Positions 35,638 to 47,590 of a DNA stretch of 64,000 bases are shown here, in pieces. The stretch covers positions 536,756,971 through 536,820,970 of the forward strand of contig CM062297.1 in assembly GCA_031216915.1 (NCBI GenBank), in the 5' to 3' direction. The notes below the pieces were generated by a model that did no database searches, was not told the origin of the DNA, and was given only the letters and a program-made list of their open reading frames with translations. Position 1 is the stretch's first letter. Every line of letters begins with the position of its first letter. Made by a program: the position numbers and the translations under genes. Origin of the DNA: Pictodentalium vernedei. Taxonomy: Eukaryota; Mollusca; Scaphopoda; Dentaliida; Dentaliidae.

Positions 35638-37785
35638 CAAGAGGCCCCAAGGGGCCTGAGGGCGCTCACCTGACATGGTAGCCTAAATATCAACCCAGAG
35701 AATTGATTTCAACAAGATGCATCTGCTCCTGCTAAGAAAAGCTTATACCAAATATCCAAAGATTCTGACCAGTGGATCTAAAAAAAAAAAGAAGATTTTT
35801 AAAGAATATTCCTCATATTGAACAAAGTTATAATTCGGGCTCCCTCAGGGAGCCCATATATGAACCCAGGGACTTGGCTTTAACAAACTTGAATCTCACC
35901 CCCCTAACGATGCAGCACACCAAATATCAAAACATTCCAACCGCTGGATCTGAAGAAGATTTTTAAAGAAAATTCCTCATTTTGAACTAAGTTATAATTC
36001 GGGCTTCCACAGTGAGCCCAAATATGAACCCAGGGACTTGGCTTGAACAAACTTGAATCTCACCCCCCTAAGCATGGTGCATACCCAATATCAAAAGATT
36101 CTGCCTGCTGGATCCGGAGAAGAAGATTTTCAAAGAAATTTTCCTGAAATGCACTAAGTTCGAATTCGAGCTTCTATAGTGAGCCCAAATAAAAATCTAG
36201 GGAGCCAATTTGAACAAACTTGAATCAGATCCACCCCACAATGTTGCATACCAAATATTAAAAGATTCTGCCTGCTGGATCTGGAGAAGAAGATTTTTGA
36301 AGAAATTTACCTTCTATACTGAGCCCAAATATGAATCCAGGGGGCTGATTTGAACAAACTTCAATCAGATCCACCCCTCAATGTTGCATACCAAATATCA
36401 AAAGATTCTGCCTGCTGGATCTGGAGAAGAAGATTTTTGAAGACATTTGCCTGAAATGCACTAAGTTCGAATTCGAGCTTCTATACTGAGCCCAAATATA
36501 AACCCAGGGGGCCGATTTGAACAAACTTGAATCAGATCCATCCCACAATGTGCATACCAAATATCAAAAGATTCTGCCTGCTGGATCTGGAGAAGAAGAT
36601 TTTTGAAGAACTTTGCCTGAAATGCACTAAGTTCGAATTAGGGCTTCTATAGTGAGCCCAAATATGAATCCAGGGGGCCGATTTGAACAAACTTGAATCA
36701 GATCCACCCCACAATGTTGCATACCAAATATCAAAAGATTCTGCCTGCTGGATCTGGAGAAGAAGATTTTTTAAGAAATTTGCCTGACATGCACTAAGTT
36801 TGAATTCGAGCTTCTATACTGAGCCCAAATATAAACCCAGGGGGCCGATTTGAACAAACTTGAATCAGACCCACCCCACAATGTTTCATACCAAATATCA
36901 AAAGATTCTGTCTGCTGGATCTGGAGAAGAAGATTTTTGAAGAAATTTGCCTGAAATGCACTAAGTTCGAATTCGAGCTTCTATACTGAGCCCAAATATA
37001 AACCCAGGGGGCCGATTTGAACAAACTAGAATCAGATCCACCCCACAATGTTGCATACCAAATATCAAAAGATTCTGCCTGCTGGATCTGGAGAAGATGA
37101 TTTTTGAAGAAATTTGCCGGAAATGCACTAAGTTCGAATTCGGGCTTCTATAGTGAGCCCAAATATGAATCCAGGGAGCGGGCTTCTATAGTGAGCCCAA
37201 ATATGAATCCAGGGAGCCTATTTGAACAAACTTCAATCAGATCCATCCCACAATGTTGCATACCAAATATCAGAGGATCTGGAGAAGATTTTTTAAGAAA
37301 TTTGCCTGAAATGCACCAAGTTCGAAATCGGGCTCCTATACTGAGCCCAAATATGAACCCAGGGGGCCGATTTGAACAAACTTGAATCAGATCCACCCTA
37401 CAATGTTGAATACCAAATATCAAAAGATCCTGCATGCTGGATCTGGAGAAGAAGATTTTTTAATCTTTTTCCCATTGCCTACAGTGTTAAAAAGTGCTGA
37501 CTCAGCACTTTTTCAAAGTCCTGAAAAAAGTACCTTGTGATCAAACTGATGGGATTTTTTTTAACCATTCTATTCTTCTGTATAAAAGTAAGCTTTATAC
37601 AAAATACGAATTCTCTGTGCCATGTAGTTTTGGAGATATGGCAGTTTTAAGGTTTTTCGTATTTTTAGCTCCTGAGGTTCCCACGGGGCACTGAGAAAAA
37701 TTTTTTTTGCATCAATCAACTACTTATGACCCATTATCATCTCATATCAAATTTGGTTCAAATCGACCTCACGGTTCTGAAAGTT
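35638..37785 (+). mobile_element. HINE-3, left part (inserted in DIRS E)
   Basis: The 5' end is CAAGAGGCCCCAAGGGGCCT, a perfect hairpin AGGCCCC/GGGGCCT, followed by GAGGGCGCTCACCTGAC. The latter is complementary to the 3' hairpin arm (GTCAGGTGAGC at 44662-44674), an asymmetric terminal inverted repeat as described for Helentron/Helitron2-type elements. It interrupts DIRS E cleanly. The body is a core-repeat array. DIRS F then splits it after GAAAGTT (37785). Confidence 0.75.
35830..37455 (+). repeat. Tandem ~160 bp core array of HINE-3
   Basis: About ten units. Each carries GCCCAAATATGAA, CCGATTTGAACAAACTTGAATC, CAGATCCACCCCACAATG, ATACCAAATATCAAAAGATTC and CTGGATCTGGAGAAGAAG in that order, with variants. 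The unit is longer and far more variable than a CRISPR repeat and has no spacers. Confidence 0.9.
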
Positions 37786-38072
37786 AAAAAATTTATAGTA
37801 ATTTATATATTTTTTATACTTACCAATGACCCAGACATAGCTGGTGCGAACTCTTAAAACACAAATTTTGCCCCCCAATCCCCAAAATTTGCATCTAAAA
37901 CCAAAGAAAACATGTCCTGAATGGCCCTCCATACTTCACCTCTACTGCACATGCGCAGTGTCAAGGACGTCCCGAAATTGGCGCCATTAATCATTCTTAT
38001 AACCAGTGCCTGGTAAGCGCTATGTACTCAGCGGGGAGGTATGAGTTCCCAACTCCTGGGAGGGCCATCCCC

Positions 38073-38161
38073 GTCTGGGTCATTGGTAAGTATAAAAAAT
38101 ATATAAATTACTATAAATTTTTTAACATTTTTATACTGTACCAATGACCCAGACATAGCTG
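38073..38161 (-). repeat. ICR of DIRS F
   Basis: Complement of both termini with central AAC (GTT on the gene strand), equal to the left flank GTT at 37783-37785. Confidence 0.87.
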
Positions 38162-38751
38162 AATAGTAAAAAGGCTGGAGGGCCTAGGACATAGAGGAAA
38201 TTCCAATAAGCTCAATTATATAAAATAGAGTCATCCCCTCGAGGGGAAAAGGAGTATTAGGCCTTACATGTATCTTTCTTATTTATGATAAATTAGAAAG
38301 ACACAACACCTTCCATAATTGAGCATCATAACATCCGTGTACTCTTTTAATATCCAGTATAATCCTTATACTAATAATTTTTAAAGTAAGCCAATAAATA
38401 AAGTTAGTCTAGAGAATAGAGACTCTTTATACTCCTTAAAAGTGTCTGAGGATTGTATAATAACGCCCGTTTGACACGTGATATATTCAAAAGCTATACT
38501 TTAAAAACTATGACTTGAATGAATTTTTAAAACATAAACTTATCACTTAAAAACCATCCCAGTAACAACTCAGAATTACTAACTCCGGAGGAGGTATCCC
38601 CTTGTTTTCATAATAAAACAGGTGATCCAAGGGAACACCCTCCCCCCCCCCCCCCTCCTTGCCCTGGGTCAAATAGCCCAGAGCGAAGAGGGCAGCAGGA
38701 CGGAGTCACTGCCGGAACAGAAAGCCTACCTAGCTATAATAGCAACTGTTA

Positions 38752-39775
38752 AGTGAATGACATTCTGAGCAGTAGATAATAGACCTAACAATGGAGGCCT
38801 CCAGAAATGGACTCAATATTTCTGAGATAAAAATTCATGAATGTGGATGGCTGAGCCCAATGTGCAGTCTTCATAAAATCTATAATAGCGACACTATTAA
38901 TGTAAGCCCAAGATGTAGAAAGAGCTCTTACTTCATGAGTCGAAATCTCAAGCACAAACTGCTGAGTTAATGATATACCATAAGCAGTACCGATAGTTAA
39001 TTGAATCCATTAGCAATAGAATGGAGTGTAATGTCCTTCTATTAGGCATCAAAGACAGAAGAAGCTTACGTCCTACTAATAAACTGATATCTGTTTATAA
39101 ATACGTAAACTCTAACCGGACAGAGTAAAGGCCTATGCCCGTACGAAGACGGAAGGACCTTAATAACAATAGGTTCCGGATATTTATTAGGAGCGTGATT
39201 CTTAACCAAAAACATTAGCAGTAAAGGAAATAGTGTTTCCGATACTACGAAAGTGAGAATCGTCCACCGATAGTGCATGAAGCTCACTGACTCTTCAGTA
39301 GAAGAGAAGACTAAGAGAATAACTGTCTTAAAAGGTCAGAATTTGAAAACTACTGTTTCCAGAGGCTCAAATGATTACTTAGCTAAAAAAGAACCGAAGC
39401 TAAATTCCGAATAGGAATTTAATCTAAGGATTCTAGGTCTATTTATCGAAAAGTTTCTAACTGACTTAGATAAAGAGACATAAGACTCAATTGTAAACTA
39501 TCATAGAGTGCATAGGTATGAGATAACATAGACCTATCACCTTAATAGTAACAGGCTGCAGTTGATCTTGTCAAACAAGTATACTAGAAAGTTGCAATGT
39601 CTAGTATGGAGGGATCAAAAATATCAACATAATGATCCCTACACCAACGACGGAAGACCCTCCACTTTAGCCGCATAGTATAGCGAAGAAGAGGTTCTCC
39701 TATAGTAAGAAATCGCGTCCATAACTCGTCCTGTACAATGCTTGCCGTGCAAGAAGGACCACACAACGGAATACG
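38752..39775 (-). pseudogene. DIRS F tyrosine recombinase, active-site residues kept
   Basis: The C-terminal part reads HEVRALSTSWAY (HEVR codons 38926-38937) and NFYLRNIES (Tyr codon 38827-38829), the DIRS recombinase signature. The core-binding half is readable at 39584-39928 (ELWTRFLTIGEPLL, LKWRVFRRWCRDHYVD) in a different frame. Frame breaks occur between the halves, so the gene is not translatable as it stands. Confidence 0.65.
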
Positions 39776-40640
39776 TGAAGGTTGAGACCTTGCGGGTTGT
39801 GATGGAGTTGACACGATTTCCCCAGCGAAAGAAGATCCTCTCATGGAGGAAGTTTTTCGCGGTAAGTCCCACAGTAGACACCTGAGTAAATTTACCCACG
39901 GTCTGTGTGAAGACAGAGATGCTATCAACAGAATTGTAATGTGGATGTTTATCTTAGCAATACTTGCTGAATCAACAGCGCTGGAGGATACGCATATCCT
40001 ATCATTCCGTCCTATTAGATCAATAGAGCGTTAACAACATAAGCTCAGGGATCCGGACATGGAAACACATACGTCTGCAATTGAATAGTGAGTTGTGTCG
40101 CAAATAAATTATCATTGGGCGCTCCCACTGATAGCAAATCTGATTGAATACTTGATTGATGAGAGTCCATTCTGACGGCAACAAGCGACTCTTACGTGAA
40201 AAGGAGACAGCTAATACAATCAGATGACCCGGAATATGACGGACCGAAGCAGAACTTGGTGTACTATGACAAACAGAAGGATTCTTTCCGTTAAATTGAA
40301 TAACGGAATCGAATGAGTGCCTCCCTGGTTCCGGAGATACGCAACTACTGTTGTATTAACGAACAGGATTTGGACATGCGTTTCTGAATAATGTTCATTC
40401 AATGACATAGTGCAAGCCTAAATAACATCATTTCCTGGAAGTTAAGTGCTTGCCTAGAAACTGCGGAACCCAAAGACCCTGGTACTTCGAATCCGTTGGG
40501 ATCAATATTGTACCCCAACCTGTTTGACTGGCATCCGTCATAATCATAAAACTCGGATCCGGCAACTGCAGTGGCACTCTCTGAGTCAACCACCGAATGT
40601 TTGCCCCAGTCTGAATCTCTTGCTACACTTGATAGACAAG
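39776..40640 (-). pseudogene. DIRS F linker and RNase H fragment
   Basis: The RNase H segment reads MTDASQTGWGTI with the catalytic Asp codon at 40533-40535. Upstream in gene order the sequence passes into Gag at about 40640 without RT, the same junction as copies D and G. A 66-codon frame (40586-40786) crosses the junction. Confidence 0.6.
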
Positions 40641-43170
40641 AGAACGTGTATATCGAGCAATTCATAGATTGCTGAAAAGTTGCCGTCGAAGAGAAGCTTC
40701 TCCGAGACCGAAGCGACTCTGAGAGAGTTCTTCACCTTACTATCCACGCGCATGGATGTAACTAGGGCTGCGTCACGTCTAACCAACTCTAGGTTGCCAC
40801 TGAAGGGCGGAGTTATACGAGGAAAAACTACTGCCCTTGAAAGAAATCACATTGAGGATCATATCCTGGAATTCTTTCTCTTGAAGACGTAATGATAACG
40901 CCTCAGTAAGGTGGTCTACGTATGATAAAGCGTCTAAGTTAAGCCTATTAGACAACATTGTCGTTTCCAACATCGTGGTTGGAATTGACATAGATGGCGA
41001 AAAAGATAATTCCCAGTCTTCAGCACTGTCGTCTAGACGCATATGAACTCTCGGTATGCCCTGTTCTGCCAATATAAATTATTTCCTAGAATTGAAAAAA
41101 GGCAGAATAGAGCATTGCGGACAAGAAACTAGACTATCATGCTTGGTAGCAAGCTTATATATAGCGTCGTTAAATAATTCGAATGTTCTAAAGACATTAT
41201 TGGACTGTGCCGCTGGAAGCTCCGTGTTCGTTACCCCGTGCATACTTCTATTATGCGAGTGAACGGAGTGTATAGGCCTCATGTCCCTTGGCTACCAGAT
41301 GGCGTGACCTGTTTGCCGTGGAATCACGAATGACGAAGCTGGCGGGATACTCGAGGTCACGTAGCCAATGTGCGGTCATGTGCGCTGCTGTGAGGATGAG
41401 GAAGCATTATCGACAGTCTCTCGGACTGTCAATATAACGGAGCGTCCCAAGCGACGGACATATGCTCCGAATGCGAAATGTCTGTACCACAACACCCGGT
41501 CCCATATGTTGTTGTACGAGAGAGGGACCTCTCTAGCTCGCAGCCCGGACGGACCTGGACGAGCTAGGAACCGGACTAACAGGCTTCCTCCGATTTGTCC
41601 TCTAATCCGTCGTCACTGGGTGTGTACTAAAGTCTATTATAGTGCTCACATCACCCAAATCTCCTTCCTAGACCGCAACGGACGAACCCGACTGCCGAAC
41701 CATTCGATGAATGGACGCTACACCGGGTGAGCTAGCGAATGTCAACTCCGTCGATCCTACTAGGGACCTCTTAGGCGATTGACATATTCCATGAGCACTT
41801 ATTCCCGCTAGCTCTTCATTAACTATGACGACAGAGGCACACTTTGAAAGACATCTCAGTAACTTTGCGAACAAGAAATCAGACATGCTTGTTAATAGCA
41901 AGCAGATAATAATATATATAGCGTCGTTCAATAATCGAAAGTTGTGTGACATTATTGAGGGACGATGTCCCTGAACCGAACCAAAAAATTTCTGTGTCCA
42001 CCGACGCTATCAGTTTCTTATCCGGCATCGCAGCATTCTGGTCCGACGAAAGAACCTCTAGAAGATAAAGTCAGATGACATACACAGCAGCTTATGTTGT
42101 TCCGAAAGGGAAAGCTCGAAATCCTCCGAATCCCTTTTGGTATCCCGTCGGACCGGATGAAATTCTCGGACGTCCATACCCGCTTCCGCGGAGCGTCCCG
42201 ACCCAGCGTCGTCGGATAATACATAATGCGACAGAGATTCTGTCGTTGCTGGGATGCTGCGATAAGCTGTGCTATTTAGGATAGCACGTCCGTCACCGAG
42301 GCCTGTGCAGTAGCGGTCTTACGATGCTTTGCCGCTGGAAGCTCCGTGTACGTTGACTCCCGCACACTTTCTTATGCGAACGTCCAGAGTCTGCAGGCCT
42401 CGTGTCCCTGGCTACCGGATGGTGTGACCCGGTCGCCGATGATTCTCTGATTGGCGAAGCTGACTTGATAACCGAGGTCACGTAGCCAAGAGCGGTCGTG
42501 TGCGCTACCATGAGGATGAGGAAGCCTTATTGACAGTCTCTCCGGACTGACTATATATCGGAGCGTCCCGAGTGGCGGACGTATGCTCTGAATGCGAAAC
42601 ACTTTGTACCACAACATCTGGGGCCAGATGTTGTTGTACGAGAGAGGAGCCACTCTCGCTCGCAGTCCGGATGGACCTGGATGAGCTAGGAACCGGACTA
42701 AAAGGCTTCCTCCGTTCTCTCCTCTAATCCGCCGTCACTGGGTGTGCATTTGATTGATTTATAGTGCTCGCATCACCCAAAACTCCTTCTAGACCGCAAC
42801 GGACGAACCCGGCTGCCGAACCATTCGATGAATGGACGCTAGCGGACGTCAAAGGCCGTCGAACCTACTAGGGTCCTCTTAGGCAATTGACGTATTTACA
42901 TGAGCACTTTTCCGCTAGCTCTTCATTAAATGTGATGACGGAGGCACACTTTTGGAAGACATCACGGATACATCACCCTGTTCTTGATCGTCTGAAACAG
43001 AGATTGATAAAGTAGAGTGACCCTGTGGGGAAAGGACCGGAATGGCTATTTCCCCACTAACATACCGTGACACACGCTTCCCATGTTGTCATCGAAATTA
43101 ACACATACAGAACAGGAGTTAGTGCGAGTACACTGACTACATTATACAATGATTATGAAAGTCAGAGGAA
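40641..43170 (-). pseudogene. DIRS F Gag region
   Basis: The Gag C-terminal block (VRRDAALVTSMRVDSK, 40680-40786) is followed by two modules as in copy D. The first is shortened: its GCGTCG unit at 41164 runs directly into GCCGCTGGAAGCTCC. The second starts about 41927. The N-terminal Cys-rich region lies near 43060-43170. Confidence 0.55.
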
Positions 43171-44129
43171 GATTTCCTCTTATTACAATTGAACAATATC
43201 CTTTCATTGTGAAAAGAAAACAAAGTCCTAGTACTCACACCAACCCCTGACAATCAAAATACATAATAACATGATCCATTAACATAGAAAAAATAATTGA
43301 AATCAAAAAATTTTGAAAAAATATTTTTTCAGAACAGCCCAAGTTTCTGAAAAGTAACGTTGAGCCCCAATGGATCCCAAGCCTAAGTGTGGACAAAAAT
43401 TCTAAAAATATTTTAAACAATTTATGCAACACTTACGAACAATAATAATGTATCTAGTTATGATTAAATTAACATCAAGATATTATTTTCAAGAAATCCC
43501 CCCTCACACAGAGGGCTGTTGGAAATGTAAACAATAAGTGTAAAAACACCAGATCAAGACTCCAGGCACCCTGGCCCGAAATCAGTTACCAATAATACAC
43601 TATCTGATGCAAAACAGAGACTTCCAGGGAAGAAACTATAGAACATCAGATGGTAGATGCAGAACACTATGCCTAACCACCCAGGTGAAGACGTAAACAT
43701 GGGGAAAAGAACAGAATTCATTCTGTCATCCAGCTAAAACTCCCAAGAAATTTTAGTAATAATATTACAGAAAATATGCCAAAAGCATGGGAGAATAGCA
43801 AGAGGGGACTTAAAGGAAAGGGAGAGAGGAAAACACTGAACAAGCAGTGTAACTTGATAACAAGAATGACCATAACAGGCTATTGCCTCGAAAATAGGTA
43901 ACTTAACATAATTTCATTAAAAAATTTTAAGTTACAGCCCTGATAATTTTCTGTCACTCATTTTTCCTCTCCTCCTTCTATATCCTCCTTAGAATCACCA
44001 TTTCACTAATATTTATGTGTCTGGCATCATTTAAACTGAGATTTACAAGCACAAAGATCAGTCAGATGTTAACTGATGAAGGGCCAAACAAAGAATGATT
44101 AATGGCGCCAATTTCAGGACGTCCTTGAC

Positions 44130-44145
44130 ACTGCGCATGCGCAGT
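44130..44145. promoter_or_regulatory. NRF1-like palindrome, right ITR of DIRS F
   Basis: ACTGCGCATGCGCAGT, intact. The matching site in the left ITR (about 37943-37958) has a CG-to-CA change, so only the gene-5' copy is perfect. Confidence 0.5.
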
Positions 44146-44293
44146 AGAGGTGAGGTATGGAGGGCCATTCAGGACATGTTTTCTTTGGTTTTAGATGCAA
44201 ATTTTGGGGATTGGGGGGCAAAATTTGTGTTTGGCCCTATATTTTTAAGAGTTAGCACCAGCTATGTCTGGGTCATTGGTACAGTATAAAAAT

Positions 44294-44676
44294 ATAGAAA
44301 TTTTAGGCGGGGCCAAAATTTTTGCCCCTCCCATAAAGAAGGCAAATAATGCCTGACAAACTTCTCTTGAACAAACTTGATTTTAAACCTCAAAAGGACT
44401 CTGTATACCACAGATCAAGTCTCTGCTACTGGTGGTTCATTATTTTCAAAACATTTGGCCATTTTTTCCCCACACCTCTGCTCAATATGAGCCGAAACCT
44501 ATTTTGGATAAAAATCAAAATGCCACTATATAAGCACTACTTACATGAAATTTAATTAAAATGTGGCCAGTGGTTTAGGAGAAAGAGGCTCAAACACCAC
44601 CTTCACGCAGGACGACGGACGGACGGACGAAGAGTGATAAGAAAAGCTCACCCTGACTTTCAGTCAGGTGAGCTAA
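44294..44676 (+). mobile_element. HINE-3, right part
   Basis: It resumes with ATAGAAATTTTAGGCGGGGCC, ends in GACGGACGGACGGACGA (44616-44632) and the hairpin AGCTCACCCTGAC / GTCAGGTGAGCT then AA. DIRS E follows at 44677. Confidence 0.75.
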
Positions 44677-45921
44677 AAACTATAGTGACCTTTTGACGAG
44701 AGGACCACCGAGACCCCTCGTGGTGATAGGACCGATAGTGTCCACTCACCTAGCACAAACCACGATGCCCATCATTCAGATTATCAAATCAGATACATGG
44801 AGTAGAATTAGTGGTAGTACATCAAGTAAACTCATTACAATGACCAAACTATTAGATAAAAATAAGTACCTAAAAGTAATATATGTCATTGTACCACCAC
44901 CAAATCTACATATAATATAACATTAAATATAATCAATGAAATAAATATATCCAAAAGATAAACTCTTTCAAAAATAAAATAAAATGTTTTCCTAAAAAAA
45001 GAGCCCAAGTTCCCGAAGGGAACGATTAGCCCCAAAAAAGCCTAAGTGTGGACAAAATTATAAAAACTGTGTAAAATTAACTACCACACTATCAGAATAT
45101 TTAATGTTACTTACAACTGTTGTTCCTAAATAAAAATAGGAAACCACCTAAAGATGTAAACGAAACACCGGAATCTAGACCCCAGGCAACACGGCCTGAA
45201 GTCAGTAACAGAAACAAGACTATCCGATGTAAAGCAAGATCTTCCTCAGAAGAAAAAATGATACATTGGATGTAAGATGCATGACCAAAACGCCCAAACA
45301 CCCTAAGGATGAGGACATAACCCTGGGGATGTACAGAATAATCTTCTGCATAAAACGTTAAACTCCCAATAAATTTTATAAAAAATCTTTATTAAAACAA
45401 GCCAAAAAGCTTGGGAGCTTAACTGGGGGGGATCAAGGGAAGGCAGGGAAGGAATACTAAATAAACAGTGGATAGATCATAATCAATCAGTGATAACGTC
45501 AGGCTCATGTCCCGAAATTAGGGAACATGAACTAATTTTACTGAATAATAAAAATTACATCCCTGAACGAATCAAACCACCGTTTCTTCCTTCCTTCATC
45601 CAGTTCTGTCCTTGGATCCACCAATTTAACCATTGATTTGTGTCTGGCATCATTATTAATTGAGATTTAAAAGCACAAATATCAGTTTGTTGTTATCTGA
45701 CAAGGGCCAAACAAAGAAATGATTTTATTGGTGCCAGATTCGGTGACTTCCTGGCGTCTGCGCATGCGCGGAGGGTGAAATGTACGGAGGGCCAGTTAGG
45801 ACTTCTAATTTTCGGTTTTGCATGCAAATTTGGGGGATTGGGGGGCAAAATTTGTGTTTGGCCCTAGATATTTTTGGGTTAGCACCAGCTAAGTCTGGGT
45901 CATTGGTTACAGTATAAAAAT
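44677..45921 (-). mobile_element. DIRS copy E, gene-5' part
   Basis: It continues from 35637 with AAACTATAGTGACC through the Gag N-terminal region and leader to the right ITR (45716-45921). The ITR holds CTGCGCATGCGCGGA, a one-base-changed NRF1-like site, and ends CAGTATAAAAAT. Confidence 0.85.
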
Positions 45922-45924
45922 ATA

Positions 45925-47590
45925 ATGAAAGTGTCAATGACACAGTAGCTCAACTTGACAAACTTGAACTTGGTAAGTTATAAATGAAATGGCAAAATTG
46001 AAGATCATTGGTACCAATGTCATTTTTTTGGCCAGTGGCAACATTTTTTAACAAAAACCGAAGAAAATCGATAGCTCACATCTAGAGGCCTCCCCAAACA
46101 AGCATGCTAGGTTTCAAAGCAATCCGATCATAAATGTGCCCTGCAGGGAGTACAAAAGGGAAATATTGTGGTCTGACTAGACTAAATTCTAAGAACGTTG
46201 GCCGTGGCAACATTTTTTGACGGAAATGGAAGAAAATCGATAGCTCCCATCTAGAGGTCACCATAAATAAGCATACCAGGTTTCAAAGCAATCTAATCAT
46301 AAATGTGCCCTGTAGGGTGAGCCAAAGGGAAATATTGTGGTCTGACTAAACTAAGTTCTAAGAATGTTGGCTGCGGCAACATTTTTTGATGGAAATTGAA
46401 GAAAATCGATAGCTCCCATCTAGAGGTCACCCCAAACAAGCATGCCAGGTTTCAAAGCAATCCAATCATAAATGTGCCCTGTAGGGTGTGCCAAAGGGAA
46501 ATATTGAGAGTTCTGACTAAACTAAGTTCTAAGAACGTTGGCCGTGGCAACATTTTTTGACGGAAATTGAAGAAAATCGATAGCTCCCATCTAGAGGTCT
46601 CCCCAAACAAGCATACCAGGTTTCAAAGCAATCAAATCATAAAAGTGCCCTGTAGGGTGTGCCAAAGGGAAATATTGTGGTCTGACTAAACTGAGTTCTA
46701 AAAACGTTGGCCGCGGCAACATTTTTTGACGGAAATTGAAGAAAATCGATAGCTCCCATCTAGAGGTCACCCCAAACAAGCATGCCAGGTTTCAAAGCAA
46801 TCCGATCATAAATGTACCCTGTAGGGTGTGCCAAAGGGAAATATTGAGTCTTCTGACTAAACTAAGTTCTAAGAACGTTGGCCACGGCAACATTTCTTGA
46901 CAGAAATGGAAGAAAATCAATAGCTCCCATCTAGAGGTCCCCCAAACAAGCATACCAGGTTTCAAAGCAATCTGATCATAAATGGGCCCTGTAGGGTGTG
47001 CCAAAGGGAAATATTGAGGTCTGACTAAACTAAGTTCTACGAACGTTGGCCGTGGCAACATTTTTTGCCAGAAATTGAAGAAAATCGATAGCTCCCATCT
47101 AGAGGTCACCCTAAATAAGCATACCAGGTTTCAAAGCAATCAAATCATAAATGTGCCCTGTAGGGTGTGCCAAAGGGAAATATTGAGTCTTCTGACTAAA
47201 CTAAGTTCTAAGAACGTTGGCCGTGGCAACATTTTTTGACAGAAATTGAAGAAAATCGATAGCTCCCATCTAGAGGTCTCCCCAAACAAGCATACGAGGT
47301 TTCAAAGCAATCTGATCATAAATGCGACCTGTAGGGTGTGCCAAAGGGAATTATTGAGGTGTGACTAAACTAAGTTCTACAAACGTTGGCCGTGGCAACA
47401 TTTTTTGCCGGAAATTGAAGAAAATCGATAGCTCCCATCTAGAGGTCAACGTAAATAAGCACACCAGGTTTCAAAGCAATCAAATCATAAATGTCCCCTG
47501 TAGGGTGTGCCAAAGGGAAATATTGTGGTTTGACTAAACTAAGTTCTAAGAACGTTGGCCGCGGCAACATTTTTTAATGGAAATTGAAGA
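45925..47590 (+). mobile_element. HINE-2, left part (abuts DIRS E terminus)
   Basis: It has the same 5' end as HINE-1 (ATGAAAGTGTCAATGACAC, then GTAGCTCAACTTGACAA). It begins three bases after the DIRS E terminus. The body is a core array; HINE-4 interrupts it after GGAAATTGAAGA (47590). The remainder is at 58378-58560. Confidence 0.75.
46030..47590 (+). repeat. Tandem ~155-160 bp core array of HINE-2
   Basis: About ten units carrying GAAAATCGATAGCTCCCATC, TCTAGAGGTC, AACAAGCATACCAGGTTTC, CCCTGTAGGGTGTGCCAAAG and AACGTTGGCCGTGGCAAC. The short minus-strand frames here are translations of the array. Confidence 0.9.

Larger units (their letters stand above)
37786..44293 (-). mobile_element. DIRS copy F, full length, RT-less (6.51 kb)
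   Basis: Left ITR 37786-37998, ICR 38073-38161, right ITR 44091-44293. Flanks are GTT (left) and ATA (right), the same as copy G. It lacks RT like D and G, but keeps better catalytic residues: HEVR and FYLRN in the recombinase and Asp in RNase H. It is inserted in HINE-3 at the same nucleotide position as copy G in HINE-4. Confidence 0.87.
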
